DNA of 64,000 nucleotides from Gammaproteobacteria bacterium (GCA_035279405.1 DATEHU010000011.1:97122-161121), one strand, 5' to 3'; shown: positions 7,605-17,713, counted from the stretch's first letter. The notes: generated from the letters alone by a model not told the origin. Numbers and translations are program-made.

Positions 7605-8948
7605 TCAAAGTACCAGATTGCGTGCTTCCGACAGCACCTGGCACAGGAAAGTGGTGAAGCGCGCGGCCATGGCGCCGTCAATCACGCGGTGATCATAGGA
7701 CAGCGACAGCGGCAGCATCAGCCGCGGCTGGAATTCCTTGCCGTTCCACACCGGTTTCATCTGTGAGCGCGACACGCCGAGTATCGCCACTTCCGGCGCA
7801 TTCACGATGGGTGTAAACAAGGTGCCGCCGATGCCGCCCAGGCTCGAAATGCTGAAGGTGCCGCCCTGCATCTCGTCAATCTTGAGTTTGCCGTCGCGCG
7901 CCTTCTGCGCCAGCTCGCCGAGTTCCTTCGCGATCTCGAATACGTTCTTCCGGTCGGCATTGCGGATCACCGGCACCATCAGCCCGTTCGGCGTGTCCGC
8001 GGCAAACCCGATGTGAAAGTACTTTTTGTACACCAGATTCTCGCCGGCAGGATCGAGTGAACTGTTGGCTTCCGGAAACTGCCTGAGCGTAGCCACGCAG
8101 GCCTTGACCAGAAACGCCAGCATCGTGAGTTTGGTGCCGATTTTTTCCGCGTCGGATTTGAGCGCCTTGCGCACGTTATCGAGCTCGGTGATATCGGCTT
8201 CGTCATGCTGGGTGACATGCGGCACGTTGACCCACGCGGCTTGCAGGCGCGGTCCGGAAATCTTCTTGATGCGCGGCAGCGGCTTGATTTCGATTGCACC
8301 GAACTTCGCGAAATCCACCACCGGCACTCTCGGCAGTCCGCCGCCGGCCGCGCCGCCCTGCATGACGCCCTTTACGAACGCCTTTACGTCATCGTGGGTG
8401 ATGCGCCCCTTGCGCCCGCTGCCCGTGACGCGCGGCAGGTCCACGCCCAGTTCACGCGCCAGCTTGCGCACCGACGGTCCCGCGTGCGCCTTGCCAAAAC
8501 CGGACTCATTGATGGGAGCCGCGGGCACAACGGGAGGCGATGCAGGCACCGCAGCCGCCGGGGTTGGCGCAACTTGCCGGTTACCGCCTTTGTCCGCCCC
8601 GGCCGCCGGTGGCGAGGGTACTGGAGCCGCCTTGGGCGCCGCCGCCTGAACGGGCCTGGATTCTTTGGATCTGTTTTGGCTTTGCCCGGTTGCGCCCGCC
8701 CCTGCGCCGGCGAGTTCCAGAGTCAGAATCAACGAACCCTCGGAAACCTTGTCACCCTGCGTGACCTTCATTTCCCTGACAGTCCCTGCCTCTGGCGCCG
8801 GCACATCCATCGTAGCCTTGTCGGTTTCCAGCGTGATCAACCCCTGCTCTTTCTCGATCCGGTCACCGGCCTTGACCATGACTTCAATGACGTCCACGTC
8901 CTTGAAGTTGCCGATATCGGGGACTTTGACTTCTATCGTATTGCTCAT
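7605..8948 (-). CDS. aceF: Pyruvate dehydrogenase complex E2, dihydrolipoamide acetyltransferase
   Basis: Transfers the acetyl group from lipoamide to CoA and forms the core of the complex. The 447-residue protein has one lipoyl domain (residues 2-80, Lys44 in ETDKATMDV) and a long Ala/Pro/Lys-rich swinging linker. A peripheral-subunit-binding domain follows (GPSVRKLARELGVDLPRVTG). The catalytic domain ends with HRVIDGAMAARF, His420 and Asp424 being the expected active-site residues. E. coli E2 has three lipoyl domains, so this is the short form, with the second lipoyl domain on E3. ATG 8948 is preferred; a GTG two codons upstream is possible. REP DNA separates it from aceE. Confidence 0.97.
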   Translation of the reverse strand: MSNTIEVKVPDIGNFKDVDVIEVMVKAGDRIEKEQGLITLETDKATMDVPAPEAGTVREMKVTQGDKVSEGSLILTLELAGAGAGATGQSQNRSKESRPVQAAAPKAAPVPSPPAAGADKGGNRQVAPTPAAAVPASPPVVPAAPINESGFGKAHAGPSVRKLARELGVDLPRVTGSGRKGRITHDDVKAFVKGVMQGGAAGGGLPRVPVVDFAKFGAIEIKPLPRIKKISGPRLQAAWVNVPHVTQHDEADITELDNVRKALKSDAEKIGTKLTMLAFLVKACVATLRQFPEANSSLDPAGENLVYKKYFHIGFAADTPNGLMVPVIRNADRKNVFEIAKELGELAQKARDGKLKIDEMQGGTFSISSLGGIGGTLFTPIVNAPEVAILGVSRSQMKPVWNGKEFQPRLMLPLSLSYDHRVIDGAMAARFTTFLCQVLSEARNLVL

Positions 8949-8963
8949 GCTCACATTTCTTGT

Positions 8964-9023
8964 TGTGGGAGCGGCGTCACGCGCCGCGATTCGAATGTCG
9001 CGACGGAGACCGTCGCTCCTACA
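8964..9023. repeat. REP-type inverted pair between aceE and aceF
   Basis: The arms TGTGGGAGCGGCGTCACGCG and, inverted, TGTAGGAGCGACGGTCTCCG share the outer GTGGGAGCG/GTAGGAGCG ends with the other copies. The element starts three bases after the aceE stop and fills nearly the whole aceE-aceF junction. Confidence 0.8.
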
Positions 9024-9026
9024 ATT

Positions 9027-11696
9027 TCACACCGTCATGGGGTTCGGTTTTTCGGGATTCAGACCGTACTTCTTGATGGCCTCGGTCACCCGCTTCGCAT
9101 CCAGCTGACCGTCATCCGCAAGCGCCTTGAGCGCCGCCACCACAACGTGAAACCGGTCCACCTCGAAGAAATGCCGCAGATCCTCGCGCGTGTCGCTGCG
9201 GCCGAAGCCATCGGTACCGAGCACCGCGAACCGCCGCGGCACGTACTCGCGAATCTGGTCAGCGAACAGGCGCACGTAATCGCTGGCTGCGATCACCGGT
9301 CCGGGATGCTTCTCGAGCTGCTGGGCGACATAGGGAACGCGGGGACTCTTCCCGGGATTCAGCAGGTTCCAGCGCGCGCAATCCTGGCCGTCACGACGCA
9401 ACAGCGTAAAGCTGGTGGCGCTCCACACATCCGCGGCCACGTTCCAATCCTTCTCCAACAGCTCGGCGGCCGCCAGGACTTCACGCAGAATGGTACCGCT
9501 GCCCATGAGTTGCACGCGCAGTTTGACGTTGCCGCGGCCCGCGCGCAGCGGATAAAGCCCGCGGCGGATGCCTTCTTCCACGCCCTTGGGCATGGCCGGC
9601 TGCGGGTAATTTTCATTCATCACCGGGAAATAGAAGTAAACATGTTCCTGTTCCTTGAACATGCGCCGCAGGCCATCCTGCACAATCACGGCGATCTCGT
9701 AGGCATAGCATGGATCATAGGGAATGCAATTGGGAATGTTGGCCGCCATCACCTGGCTATGGCCATCCTGGTGCTGCAGTCCCTCGCCTTCGAGCGTAGT
9801 GCGCCCGGCGATACCGCCCACCAGAAATCCGCGCGCCTGCGAATCCGCCGCCGCCCACGCCAGGTCCATCATGCGATGCCAGCCGAACAGCGAATAGAAG
9901 CAAAAGAATGGAATCAGGGTCACGCCATAATTGCTGTAGGCGGTGCCGGCGGCCAGAAATGAACTCATGGCGCCCGCCTCGGTGATGCCCTCCTCCAGCA
10001 ATTGCCCGGTCTTGGATTCCTTGTAGTACATAAGCTGGTCGGCATCTTCCGGCTGGTAAAGCTGGCCCACCGCGGAGTAGATGCCAATCTGGCGAAACAG
10101 CCCTTCCATGCCGAAACTGCGCGCCTCATCGGGAATGATCGGCACCACATATTTGCCGATATTCTTGTCGCGCAGCATCACGGCGAGTACGCGCACCATC
10201 GCCATGGTAGTGGAAACCTCGCGATCGCCCGTGCCCTCCAGTTCCTTCTGGAAGGCATCCAGCGCAGGTACGTCATGCGGTTTGGCATTGCCGCCGCGCT
10301 GGGGAAGAAACCCGCCCAAGGCCTTGCGCCGTTCCATCAGGTATTGCATTTCCGGGCTATCCGCCGGCAGACGGATGAACGGATGTTGGCTGATGTTCTC
10401 GTCGCTCACCGGAATATTCAGGTTGTCGCGCAGCTCGCGCATGGACGCTTCATCGAGCTTCTTCACGTTGTGAGCGATGTTCTGGCCCTGAGCGGCCCGG
10501 CCGAGGCCAAAGCCCTTGATGGTCTTGGCAAGAATCACCGTCGGCTGGCCGCTGTGCCCGACTGCCGCCTGGTATGCGGCATACACCTTGCGCGCGTCGT
10601 GTCCGCCGCGGTTGAGGCGCCAGATTTCCTCGTCGCTCATGTTGGCGACCATCTCCAGCAGCTCCGGATACTTGCCGAAGAACTTCTCGCGCACGAACTT
10701 GCCGTCTTTCGACTTGTAATCCTGGTATTCACCGTCTACGCACTCCATCATGAGCTTGGGCAGCAGTCCGTGCTTGTCGCGCATGAACAGTTCGTCCCAG
10801 CGCGATCCCCACAACACCTTGATGACATTCCAGCCCGCGCCCAGGAAATGCGCTTCCAGCTCCTGAATGATCTTGCCGTTGCCGCGCACCGGTCCGTCGA
10901 GCCGCTGCAGATTGCAGTTGATTACAAATACAAGATTGTCCAGGTGCTCGCGCACCGCGAGCGGTGTGGCGGCCAGCGTTTCCGGTTCGTCCACTTCGCC
11001 GTCGCCGATGAAGCACCACACTTTGCGGTCCGAGGGTTTGAGGAACCCGCGGTGCTCCAGGTAACGCATGAGGCGCGCCTGATACACTGCCATGATCGGA
11101 CCCAGGCCCATGGATACGCTCGGGAACTGCCAGTAGTCGCGCATCAGCCACGGATGCGGATACGAGGACAATCCGCGCTTCTCGACCTCGCGCCGGAAAT
11201 TGAACAATTGCTCTTCGTCGAATCGGCCTTCGAGGTAGGAGCGGGCATAGACGCCGGGTGAGGAATGCCCTTGCAGATACACGAGATCGCCCGGCACTCC
11301 GTCCTGCGGCGCACGCCAGAAATGGTTGAATCCCACTTCGAACAGGGTGCCGATGGACGCGTAACTCGCCAGATGCCCGCCGATGCCGCTGTTGGCCTTG
11401 TTCGCATGCACTACCATCGCCGCGGCATTCCAGCGCAGGTAGGCTTCGATACGCTTTTCCAGCTCGCGGTTGCCGGGATAGGGCGGCTCGTGTGCGAGCG
11501 GAATGGTGTTGACGTAAGCGGTATTGGGACTGTAGGGCAGATGCGCGCCGGAGCGGCGCGCCGCGTCAATCAACTGCTCGATGAGAAAATGTGCGCGCTC
11601 CGTGCCCTCGACTTCCAGTACCGAGGTGAGCGCATCCAACCACTCGCGGGTTTCCTGCGGATCGGGATCGCGGGCATTGGCGGCATCGTTGGCCAT
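9027..11696 (-). CDS. aceE: Pyruvate dehydrogenase E1 component, homodimeric
   Basis: Thiamine-diphosphate enzyme that decarboxylates pyruvate and loads acetyl onto E2 lipoamide. At 889 residues it is the normal length of the gammaproteobacterial homodimeric type. Visible blocks are the N-terminal ETREWLDAL, the ThDP/Mg motif CFIGDGEVDEPETLAA, GHDARKVYAAY, and the C-terminal FVLGTDGFGRSDTR-like sequence (here FAVLGTDGFGRSDTREDLR). The start is ATG 11696, with GGTGAG seven bases upstream; the longer frame needs a TTG start. It is the first gene of aceE-aceF-VOC-lpdA and diverges from pyrC across 238 bases that should hold both promoters. Confidence 0.97.
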   Translation of the reverse strand: MANDAANARDPDPQETREWLDALTSVLEVEGTERAHFLIEQLIDAARRSGAHLPYSPNTAYVNTIPLAHEPPYPGNRELEKRIEAYLRWNAAAMVVHANKANSGIGGHLASYASIGTLFEVGFNHFWRAPQDGVPGDLVYLQGHSSPGVYARSYLEGRFDEEQLFNFRREVEKRGLSSYPHPWLMRDYWQFPSVSMGLGPIMAVYQARLMRYLEHRGFLKPSDRKVWCFIGDGEVDEPETLAATPLAVREHLDNLVFVINCNLQRLDGPVRGNGKIIQELEAHFLGAGWNVIKVLWGSRWDELFMRDKHGLLPKLMMECVDGEYQDYKSKDGKFVREKFFGKYPELLEMVANMSDEEIWRLNRGGHDARKVYAAYQAAVGHSGQPTVILAKTIKGFGLGRAAQGQNIAHNVKKLDEASMRELRDNLNIPVSDENISQHPFIRLPADSPEMQYLMERRKALGGFLPQRGGNAKPHDVPALDAFQKELEGTGDREVSTTMAMVRVLAVMLRDKNIGKYVVPIIPDEARSFGMEGLFRQIGIYSAVGQLYQPEDADQLMYYKESKTGQLLEEGITEAGAMSSFLAAGTAYSNYGVTLIPFFCFYSLFGWHRMMDLAWAAADSQARGFLVGGIAGRTTLEGEGLQHQDGHSQVMAANIPNCIPYDPCYAYEIAVIVQDGLRRMFKEQEHVYFYFPVMNENYPQPAMPKGVEEGIRRGLYPLRAGRGNVKLRVQLMGSGTILREVLAAAELLEKDWNVAADVWSATSFTLLRRDGQDCARWNLLNPGKSPRVPYVAQQLEKHPGPVIAASDYVRLFADQIREYVPRRFAVLGTDGFGRSDTREDLRHFFEVDRFHVVVAALKALADDGQLDAKRVTEAIKKYGLNPEKPNPMTV

Positions 11697-11934
11697 GGAA
11701 TTTCTCACCACGCTCAAGGTAATGGGCGCTCAGGCGGTCTATTCGCGGCCCGCGCCTTCCGCCCGTGCGGAAAGCCCTATATCATCGCGGCGGAACCATC
11801 CTGGAACTGCGAATGCCTGCTCTGTCGCGCGTGCATGACCAAGCCACAGACGATTGCCGTGGTCACGCCGGAGCGGGCGGCGAGCCTGAGCCCGCGTATT
11901 ATACCGCCCCGTGCAAACCGGAACGACCCACCCA

Positions 11935-12972
11935 ATGAGCGCATCATTCAACATCACGCGGCCGGACGACTGGCATCTGCACCTGCGCGATGGTTCCATG
12001 CTGCGCGACGTCCTGGCGCACAGTGCCCGGCGTTTCGCCCGCGCTATCGTGATGCCGAACCTGAAACCCCCGGTCACGACCGCAGCTGCGGCGCTTGCCT
12101 ATCGCCAGAGGATTCTCGACTCACTCCCAAAGCACGCGCAATTCGAGCCGTTGATGACGCTGTACCTTACTGACGACCTGCCGCCGGATGAGATCACCCA
12201 AGCCAGGGCCAGCGGACATATCCATGGCGTGAAGCTCTACCCCGCGGGCGCCACCACCAATTCCGCTGCCGGCGTCACCGACATCCGCCGTTGTGACGCG
12301 ACGCTGGAAAAAATGGCGGAACTGGGCATGCCGCTGCTGGTGCACGGCGAGGTGACCGATCCGGCGGTGGATGTATTCGACCGCGAGCCCTTGTTCATCG
12401 AGCGCGTGCTCGCACCGCTCTTGCGCCGCCTGCCAGCGCTCAAGATTGTGTTCGAACACATTACCACGCGCGCGGCGGTGGATTTCGTGTTGGCGCAAGG
12501 CAAAAACCTCGCGGCCACGCTCACGCCACACCATCTTCTCTACAACCGCAACGCGCTGTTACGCGATGGGATCCGGCCGCATTATTACTGCCTGCCGGTA
12601 CTCAAACGCGAGCGCGACCGAGAATCCCTGATCCAGGTAGCCATCAGTGGCAATCCCAAATTCTTCCTCGGCACCGACAGCGCACCGCATGCCCGACACC
12701 TGAAGGAAAACGCCTGTGGATGCGCCGGAATCTTCAGCGCGCACGCCGCCATCGAGCTGTATGCCGAAGTCTTTGAACAGGCGGGCGCGCTGGACAAGCT
12801 CGAAGCCTTCGCCGGCTTCCACGGTGCGGATTTCTACGGACTGCCGCACAACCGTGACAAAATCACGCTGGTAAAGAAATCCTGGACCGTACCGGAAGCC
12901 TATCCCTTCGGCGAACACCAAGTCGTGCCAATGCGTGCCGGAGAAGCGGTCAGCTGGTCGCTGGCCAAGTGA
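11935..12972 (+). CDS. pyrC: Dihydroorotase
   Basis: Cyclises carbamoyl-aspartate to dihydroorotate in pyrimidine synthesis. At 345 residues it is the E. coli-type (class II) enzyme. The metal ligands His14 and His16 are in [10 protein letters not shown], the carboxylated lysine is near residue 99 in [13 protein letters not shown], and the catalytic aspartate lies in [11 protein letters not shown] 11935 begins [15 protein letters not shown] start eight codons earlier is open but adds nonconserved residues. A TATTAT hexamer at 11897-11902 is a possible -10 box. The rnt start lies 31 bases after its stop. Confidence 0.96.
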   Translation: MSASFNITRPDDWHLHLRDGSMLRDVLAHSARRFARAIVMPNLKPPVTTAAAALAYRQRILDSLPKHAQFEPLMTLYLTDDLPPDEITQARASGHIHGVKLYPAGATTNSAAGVTDIRRCDATLEKMAELGMPLLVHGEVTDPAVDVFDREPLFIERVLAPLLRRLPALKIVFEHITTRAAVDFVLAQGKNLAATLTPHHLLYNRNALLRDGIRPHYYCLPVLKRERDRESLIQVAISGNPKFFLGTDSAPHARHLKENACGCAGIFSAHAAIELYAEVFEQAGALDKLEAFAGFHGADFYGLPHNRDKITLVKKSWTVPEAYPFGEHQVVPMRAGEAVSWSLAK

Positions 12973-13003
12973 TTCACACCCACGCATGCAGGTTGCCGCA
13001 CCC

Positions 13004-13642
13004 ATGAATGATGCCTCCACTCCGCAGCGCCTGTCACAGCGTTTTCGTGGCTTCCTGCCGGTCGTGGTGGACGTGGAAACCGGCGGCTTCGACAATCAGC
13101 GCGACGCCTTGCTGGAAATCGCCGCGGTGCTCGTCGAAATGGACGCAGACGGCCGCCTGCGGCGCGGCGCCACCCACGGCTATCACGTGCAGCCTTTCGA
13201 GGGCGCCAACATTGACCCGGCCGCGCTCGAGGTCAACGGCATCGATCCCTGGCATCCACTGCGGCCAGCGATTCCGGAGCGCGACGCGCTGCAGCGCGTG
13301 TTCCGTGCGGTGCGTGAGGCGCTGCAGCAATACGACTGCACGCGCGCCATCCTCGTCGGGCACAATGCATTCTTTGATCTGGGTTTCCTCAATGTCGCGG
13401 TGACGCGCAGCGGGATCAAACGCAATCCCTTTCACCCCTTCTCCAGCTTCGATACCGCCACCCTCGGTGGCGTGGCCGTCGGCCAGACCGTGCTGGCGCG
13501 CGCTGTCGAAGCCCTGAACCTGCCGTGGGATCCATCCGCGGCCCACTCCGCCAGCTACGACGCCGAGAAAACCGCGGATTTGTTCTGCGAGATCGTCAAC
13601 CGGTTCCAACCGATTTACCGGGACAACCTGCCCGGCACTTGA
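13004..13642 (+). CDS. rnt: Ribonuclease T
   Basis: A 3'-5' exoribonuclease that trims tRNA and other stable RNA ends. The 212-residue DEDD-family protein has the first acidic motif [11 protein letters not shown], the middle motif [10 protein letters not shown], and the last motif [14 protein letters not shown] with the catalytic His and Asp. It also has the family segment [20 protein letters not shown] 13004 gives [20 protein letters not shown], like known RNase T starts. It follows pyrC closely and may share its transcript. It converges with grxD. Confidence 0.95.
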   Translation: MNDASTPQRLSQRFRGFLPVVVDVETGGFDNQRDALLEIAAVLVEMDADGRLRRGATHGYHVQPFEGANIDPAALEVNGIDPWHPLRPAIPERDALQRVFRAVREALQQYDCTRAILVGHNAFFDLGFLNVAVTRSGIKRNPFHPFSSFDTATLGGVAVGQTVLARAVEALNLPWDPSAAHSASYDAEKTADLFCEIVNRFQPIYRDNLPGT

Positions 13643-13680
13643 TCTGCCGGCTGCGTGGCCGAGGATGCCCGCAATTCCCT

Positions 13681-14004
13681 TCAACTGTGCTTGATGCCCT
13701 TCGCGTCCAGCAGTTCCCGCAGCTCACCGGATTCGTACATCTCCGCAGTGATGTCGCAGCCCCCCACCAGTTCCCCCTTGACGAAGAGCTGCGGGAAGGT
13801 CGGCCAGTTGGACAATTTCGGCAGATTGGCCCGGACTTCGGGATCGGCCAGCACATTCACGTGGCCAAATTCCACACCCAGATTTTTCAGTATCTGAGAG
13901 GTACGCGCCGAGAAGCCGCACTGCGGAAACTCCGGAGTGCCTTTCATGAAAAGCAGCACCGGTTGACTATCGAGCTGCCCCTTGATGCGTGTCATCGTGT
14001 CCAT
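13681..14004 (-). CDS. grxD: Monothiol glutaredoxin, Grx4/GrxD type
   Basis: Binds and hands on [2Fe-2S] clusters, usually as a glutathione-bridged dimer. The 107-residue protein has the single-cysteine CGFS motif at residues 29-32 (FPQCGFSAR), TFPQLFVKGELVGGCDI with the cis-proline region and glutathione-binding site, and the usual C-terminal helix. Downstream neighbours on the same strand read into it: sodB, then a BON lipoprotein, then grxD, suggesting a small oxidative-stress cluster. Confidence 0.96.
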   Translation of the reverse strand: MDTMTRIKGQLDSQPVLLFMKGTPEFPQCGFSARTSQILKNLGVEFGHVNVLADPEVRANLPKLSNWPTFPQLFVKGELVGGCDITAEMYESGELRELLDAKGIKHS

Positions 14005-14028
14005 AAAAAGCTGTCCGCCTCCGGTAAG

Positions 14029-14361
14029 TTAACTGCCTGGTCCGATCTGGATATCGTCTATCACGCCCTTGACGCCGCCCACTCCCTTCGCCACCTGCAC
14101 CGCTTCGTCGCGCAGCGCCGCAGTAGGCACGGTGCCGGTGAGCGTCACCACCTGAGCTTTGGTGGTGACGTGGATGTGAAAGGCCTTGAGGCCCGTGTCA
14201 CCCAGCAGCTTGGCCTTGACCACGCTGGTGAGATAGGAATCATCCGCGAAACTGCCGACGGTCGTACCGACCATGGGCTTGTTGGTTGAGCAGGCGCTGA
14301 TCGAGGCCAGCGACAGTCCTGCCAACAACGATAACAGCGCAACATTTAATGCCTTCAACAT
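14029..14361 (-). CDS. BON-domain lipoprotein
   Basis: A 110-residue envelope protein. The signal peptide ends in the lipobox ISAC (LSLASISAC), so the cysteine near residue 23 would be lipidated. The rest is one BON domain: DDSYLTSVVKAKLLGDTGLKAFHIHV, TTKAQVVTLTGTVPTAALRDEAV, VAKGVGGVKGVIDDI. BON domains bind phospholipid or peptidoglycan-associated partners, and OsmY-like proteins are induced by osmotic or envelope stress. ATG 14361 fits the signal peptide better than the upstream start at 14409, which overlaps sodB. It lies between sodB and grxD. Confidence 0.88.
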   Translation of the reverse strand: MLKALNVALLSLLAGLSLASISACSTNKPMVGTTVGSFADDSYLTSVVKAKLLGDTGLKAFHIHVTTKAQVVTLTGTVPTAALRDEAVQVAKGVGGVKGVIDDIQIGPGS

Positions 14362-14398
14362 GGTTGACCCTCGTCTTGGAGCGCTTGCGCGCTGCCAT

Positions 14399-14980
14399 TC
14401 AATGCCCAAGATTCTTCGCCGCGAACTCCCAGTTCACCAGCTTCCACCAGGCTTCGATGTATTTCGGCCGGGCGTTGCGGTAATCAATATAGTACGCGTG
14501 CTCCCACACGTCGCAGGTCAGCAACGGCTTGTCACTGCCGGTCAGCGGATTTTCCGCATTGCTGGTCTGGGTCACGGCCAGCTTGCCATCCGGCCGCCTC
14601 ACCAGCCAGGCCCAGCCGGAACCGAACAGGCCGGCGGCTTTCTCGCTGAATTCCTTCTGCAGCGCCTCGAATGAGCCGAAGGATTTCTTCACGGCCTCGG
14701 CCAGAGTACCGCCCGGCTGGCCGCCGCCCTTGGGACTCAGGCTGTGCCAGTAAAAGCTGTGGTTCCAGACCTGTGCGGCTTGATTGAACATCCCGCCCTT
14801 GGCCTTTTTCACTATATCTTCGAGCGAGGAGTTCGCAAACTCGGTGCCGGGGATCAGGCTGTTGAGCTTGTCCACGTAGGCTTTATGGTGCTTGCCGTAA
14901 TGAAACTCCAGGGTTTCCTTCGAGATATGCGGCGCAAGCGCATCGAGCGCATATGGCAACTTGGGCAATTCATGAGTCAT
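14399..14980 (-). CDS. sodB: Superoxide dismutase, iron type
   Basis: Converts superoxide to oxygen and hydrogen peroxide in the cytoplasm. The 193-residue protein has metal ligands His27 (FHYGKHH), His74 (VWNHSFYW), Asp157 and His161 ([12 protein letters not shown]). The pattern [13 protein letters not shown] with Ala-Ala-Gln is typical of iron rather than manganese enzymes. The start ATG 14980 is preceded by a strong AAGGAG site. It is first in a minus-strand run with a BON lipoprotein and grxD. Confidence 0.97.
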   Translation of the reverse strand: MTHELPKLPYALDALAPHISKETLEFHYGKHHKAYVDKLNSLIPGTEFANSSLEDIVKKAKGGMFNQAAQVWNHSFYWHSLSPKGGGQPGGTLAEAVKKSFGSFEALQKEFSEKAAGLFGSGWAWLVRRPDGKLAVTQTSNAENPLTGSDKPLLTCDVWEHAYYIDYRNARPKYIEAWWKLVNWEFAAKNLGH

Positions 14981-15104
14981 GGCGTTCTCCTTCTTGAGAT
15001 TTCAGCGGCGGCCGTGGAGGGGCGCGGAAAATCCGGCGCGCGACCGCGAAAACTGGAGTCAGTCTAAACCGCGGCCCGCAGCCGCGCAACTTGCGGCAGC
15101 TGCG

Positions 15105-15110
15105 TATAAT
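15105..15110 (+). promoter_or_regulatory. -10 box of nadC, implying a leaderless mRNA
   Basis: A perfect TATAAT hexamer ends nine bases before the nadC ATG. Transcription would begin six to eight bases downstream, at or within two bases of the start codon. No Shine-Dalgarno-like sequence is present in between. I see no good -35 hexamer at the usual spacing. Confidence 0.5.
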
Positions 15111-15118
15111 CCGCGCGC

Positions 15119-15970
15119 ATGTCCATCCCTCTGCCCGACGACGTGGTCGAATGCGTGCACCGCGCACTTGCCGAGGACATCGGCAACGGCGATCTGACAG
15201 CTGCTTTGATTGATCCGCAGGCACGCGCACGCGCACAGGTGATATCGCGCGAAACCGCGGTGTTGTGCGGCTGCGCATGGTTTGATGAGGTATTCCATCA
15301 ATTGGACCGGGATGTCCGCGTCACCTGGCACGCGCACGACGGCGACGACCTCCATGCCGACCAGATTGTGTGCAAGCTCGAAGGCCCGGCGCGTGCGCTG
15401 CTCACCGGCGAGCGCACCGCACTCAACTTTCTGCAAACCCTGTCCGGGACCGCCACCGCCGCACGCCGTTATGCCGAAGCCGTGCGTGGCACGCACGCGG
15501 CAATTCTCGACACCCGCAAGACGCTGCCGGGCCTGCGGCGCGCGCAGAAATACGCGGTGCGCGTGGGCGGCTCCCGCAACCATCGCCTGGGCCTGTTCGA
15601 CGGCATGCTCATCAAGGAAAACCACATCGCCGCCGCCGGTGGTATAGCGGCCGCAATTGACGCCGCCCGCCGTCAGGGCGTGAAAGTACCGGTGGAAATC
15701 GAGGTTGAAAATCTGGAGCAGTTGCGTGCGGCCATCGCAGCCGATGCCGACATCGTGCTACTCGACAACTTCGACCTCGACGGGCTGCGCAATGCGGTGC
15801 GCGCAACCGCGGGGCGCGTCAAACTCGAAGCCTCCGGCGGCGTGGACCTGGAGCGGGTGCGTGCCATCGCCGAAACCGGCGTGGACTACATCTCGGTAGG
15901 CGCGCTCACCAAGCATCTGCATGCCGTGGATCTGTCCATGCGTTTTGACTTCGAGCCGCGACCGAAGTAA
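15119..15970 (+). CDS. nadC: Nicotinate-nucleotide pyrophosphorylase (quinolinate phosphoribosyltransferase)
   Basis: Makes nicotinate mononucleotide from quinolinate and PRPP in de novo NAD synthesis. The 283-residue protein has the family blocks [81 protein letters not shown], and [31 protein letters not shown]. The start ATG 15119 is almost on top of a perfect -10 box and lacks a ribosome site, so the message may be leaderless. It is not next to nadA or nadB here. Confidence 0.96.
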   Translation: MSIPLPDDVVECVHRALAEDIGNGDLTAALIDPQARARAQVISRETAVLCGCAWFDEVFHQLDRDVRVTWHAHDGDDLHADQIVCKLEGPARALLTGERTALNFLQTLSGTATAARRYAEAVRGTHAAILDTRKTLPGLRRAQKYAVRVGGSRNHRLGLFDGMLIKENHIAAAGGIAAAIDAARRQGVKVPVEIEVENLEQLRAAIAADADIVLLDNFDLDGLRNAVRATAGRVKLEASGGVDLERVRAIAETGVDYISVGALTKHLHAVDLSMRFDFEPRPK

Positions 15971-16080
15971 CCCGGTTTTCCGTCGCATGCAATGCGGGAC
16001 AGCCGTCGGACTGCATTGCTACCCGCGCGCGACCGGCCGATTGCCGCTAGAATGGCCGCGCCCTTACGCTTCCCCACGCC

Positions 16081-17676
16081 ATGGCCGAGACCTTACCGCT
16101 CCTCACACCCGCCCAAGCGCAGGCTCGCCGCCAGCTGCAGCTTGGCCTGCGTTACCTCGAAGCCGGCGACCTGCCGGCCGCGGGCAATGCCCTGCTGCAG
16201 GCGGTCCGGCTCGACGACACACTCGCGCTCGCGCACTATCAGCTGGGCAACTGCCTGCGCCGCTACGGCGATAGCGCGCGTGCCGAACAGGCGCTGCTGG
16301 CCGCCATCGAGCGTGACGCTGTGCTGAACGATGCTTATATCAGCCTGGCCTATCTGTACCACGAGACCGGCCGCGGCCCTGACGCCGGCCTGATCCTAGA
16401 AAAGCTCCTCGCGACGCGACCGGACGATGTCAGCCTCCGCTTCCAGCTCGGAGGCCTGCTCGTCAAGTTCGGACTGTTCTCCGCAGCCGAAAGTATTTTT
16501 GCCAACTGCCCGCCCTCCGATGCACGTCACGCCCAGGCACAGCTCACGCTGGGCAACGCCTACCAAGCGGCCGGACAGTTCGAACGGGCGCAACAGGCCT
16601 TCCTCAAGGCCATAGACCTGAATGCCAATAGCGATGCCGCCTATCTGAGGATCGCACACACCCGGCGTTTTGGCCCGGGGGACTCCGCACTCATCGGGAA
16701 GTTCGAACGGATTCTTGCGCAACCGGATCTGAGCGCGGCGACACACGTTTGCCTGCACTTCAGCCTCGGAAAGATATACGACGATCTGGCATCCTACGAC
16801 CAGGCCTTCGAGCACTATCGGCGCGGCAACGAGTTGCAACACGAACGCGTGAAATTCGACCGCGAGCAGTTGCTGGATTACATCGCGCGCGCCAAACAAG
16901 TATTCACCGCCGAATTCCTGCGCAGCGCAGCCCCGGCGCCCGCGAACGCGACCCCGCAGCCGATCTTCGTGATCGGCATGTTGCGCAGCGGCACCACGCT
17001 CGTCGAGCGCATTCTTGCGAGCCACCCCGAGTGCTACGGCCTCGGTGAAACGGAACTCGTGGATGCGCTCACCCGCGACCTGGCCGCACAGACCGGCAAA
17101 AGTTATCCGGAATGTGCGCGCGCACTCACTCTGGCCTTGTGCACGCGGCACGCGGCGGCACTACGCTCCGCCTGGCCAGCGCCGGCGCGCGGGCTTGCGC
17201 ATGTCATTGACAAGAATCCGCTCAATTTCCTGCACCTGGGATTGATCAGCTTGCTGTTTCCGGGTGCGCCGGTCATGCATTGCGTGCGCGATCCTCTGGA
17301 CACCTGCCTGTCCATCTACTTCCAGCACTTTGCCCACCCGCGCAATACTTATGCCTACGCGCTCGACGACATCGCGTTCTTTTACCGCCAATACCGGGAT
17401 CTCATGAGCTACTGGCAGCAGGTGCTGCCGGTACCGCCGTACGATGTACGGTATGAACAATTGGTGCGCGAGCCCGACAGTCAAGTTCGCGCGCTAGTGG
17501 CGGCTGCCGGCCTGCGGTGGGATCCGGCATGCCTCGAATCCCACAAGCACAGCGAACGCATAGATACCGCAAGTGCCTGGCAGGCGCGCCAGCCTATCTA
17601 CAGCGCATCGGCCGGCCGCTGGCGCCGGTATGCACGCCACCTGGATAGTCTGCGGGAGGCGTTGGGCACAGGCTAG
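16081..17676 (+). CDS. TPR-repeat sulfotransferase-family protein
   Basis: A 531-residue two-part protein. The first half (about 10-250) is built of tetratricopeptide-like helical repeats, for example LAHYQLGNCLRRYGDSARAEQALLAAIE. The second half is a PAPS-dependent sulfotransferase: the 5'-phosphosulfate loop PIFVIGMLRSGTTLVERIL lies near residues 294-312, and the 3'-phosphate region is MHCVRDPLDTCLSIYF. It would sulfate a protein or small molecule; the acceptor is unknown. It faces the TonB-receptor gene tail to tail, a pairing often seen in Xanthomonadales and Sphingomonadales, but a functional link is only inferred. Confidence 0.9.
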   Translation: MAETLPLLTPAQAQARRQLQLGLRYLEAGDLPAAGNALLQAVRLDDTLALAHYQLGNCLRRYGDSARAEQALLAAIERDAVLNDAYISLAYLYHETGRGPDAGLILEKLLATRPDDVSLRFQLGGLLVKFGLFSAAESIFANCPPSDARHAQAQLTLGNAYQAAGQFERAQQAFLKAIDLNANSDAAYLRIAHTRRFGPGDSALIGKFERILAQPDLSAATHVCLHFSLGKIYDDLASYDQAFEHYRRGNELQHERVKFDREQLLDYIARAKQVFTAEFLRSAAPAPANATPQPIFVIGMLRSGTTLVERILASHPECYGLGETELVDALTRDLAAQTGKSYPECARALTLALCTRHAAALRSAWPAPARGLAHVIDKNPLNFLHLGLISLLFPGAPVMHCVRDPLDTCLSIYFQHFAHPRNTYAYALDDIAFFYRQYRDLMSYWQQVLPVPPYDVRYEQLVREPDSQVRALVAAAGLRWDPACLESHKHSERIDTASAWQARQPIYSASAGRWRRYARHLDSLREALGTG

Positions 17677-17713
17677 CCCACGGCCGACCCACAGCTACGT
17701 GCCATTCTGATGC

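Noticed and set aside
8205..9962. A 585-codon plus-strand frame opposite aceF and aceE
   Set aside because: It is antisense to two certain genes and crosses the REP element; no family resemblance.
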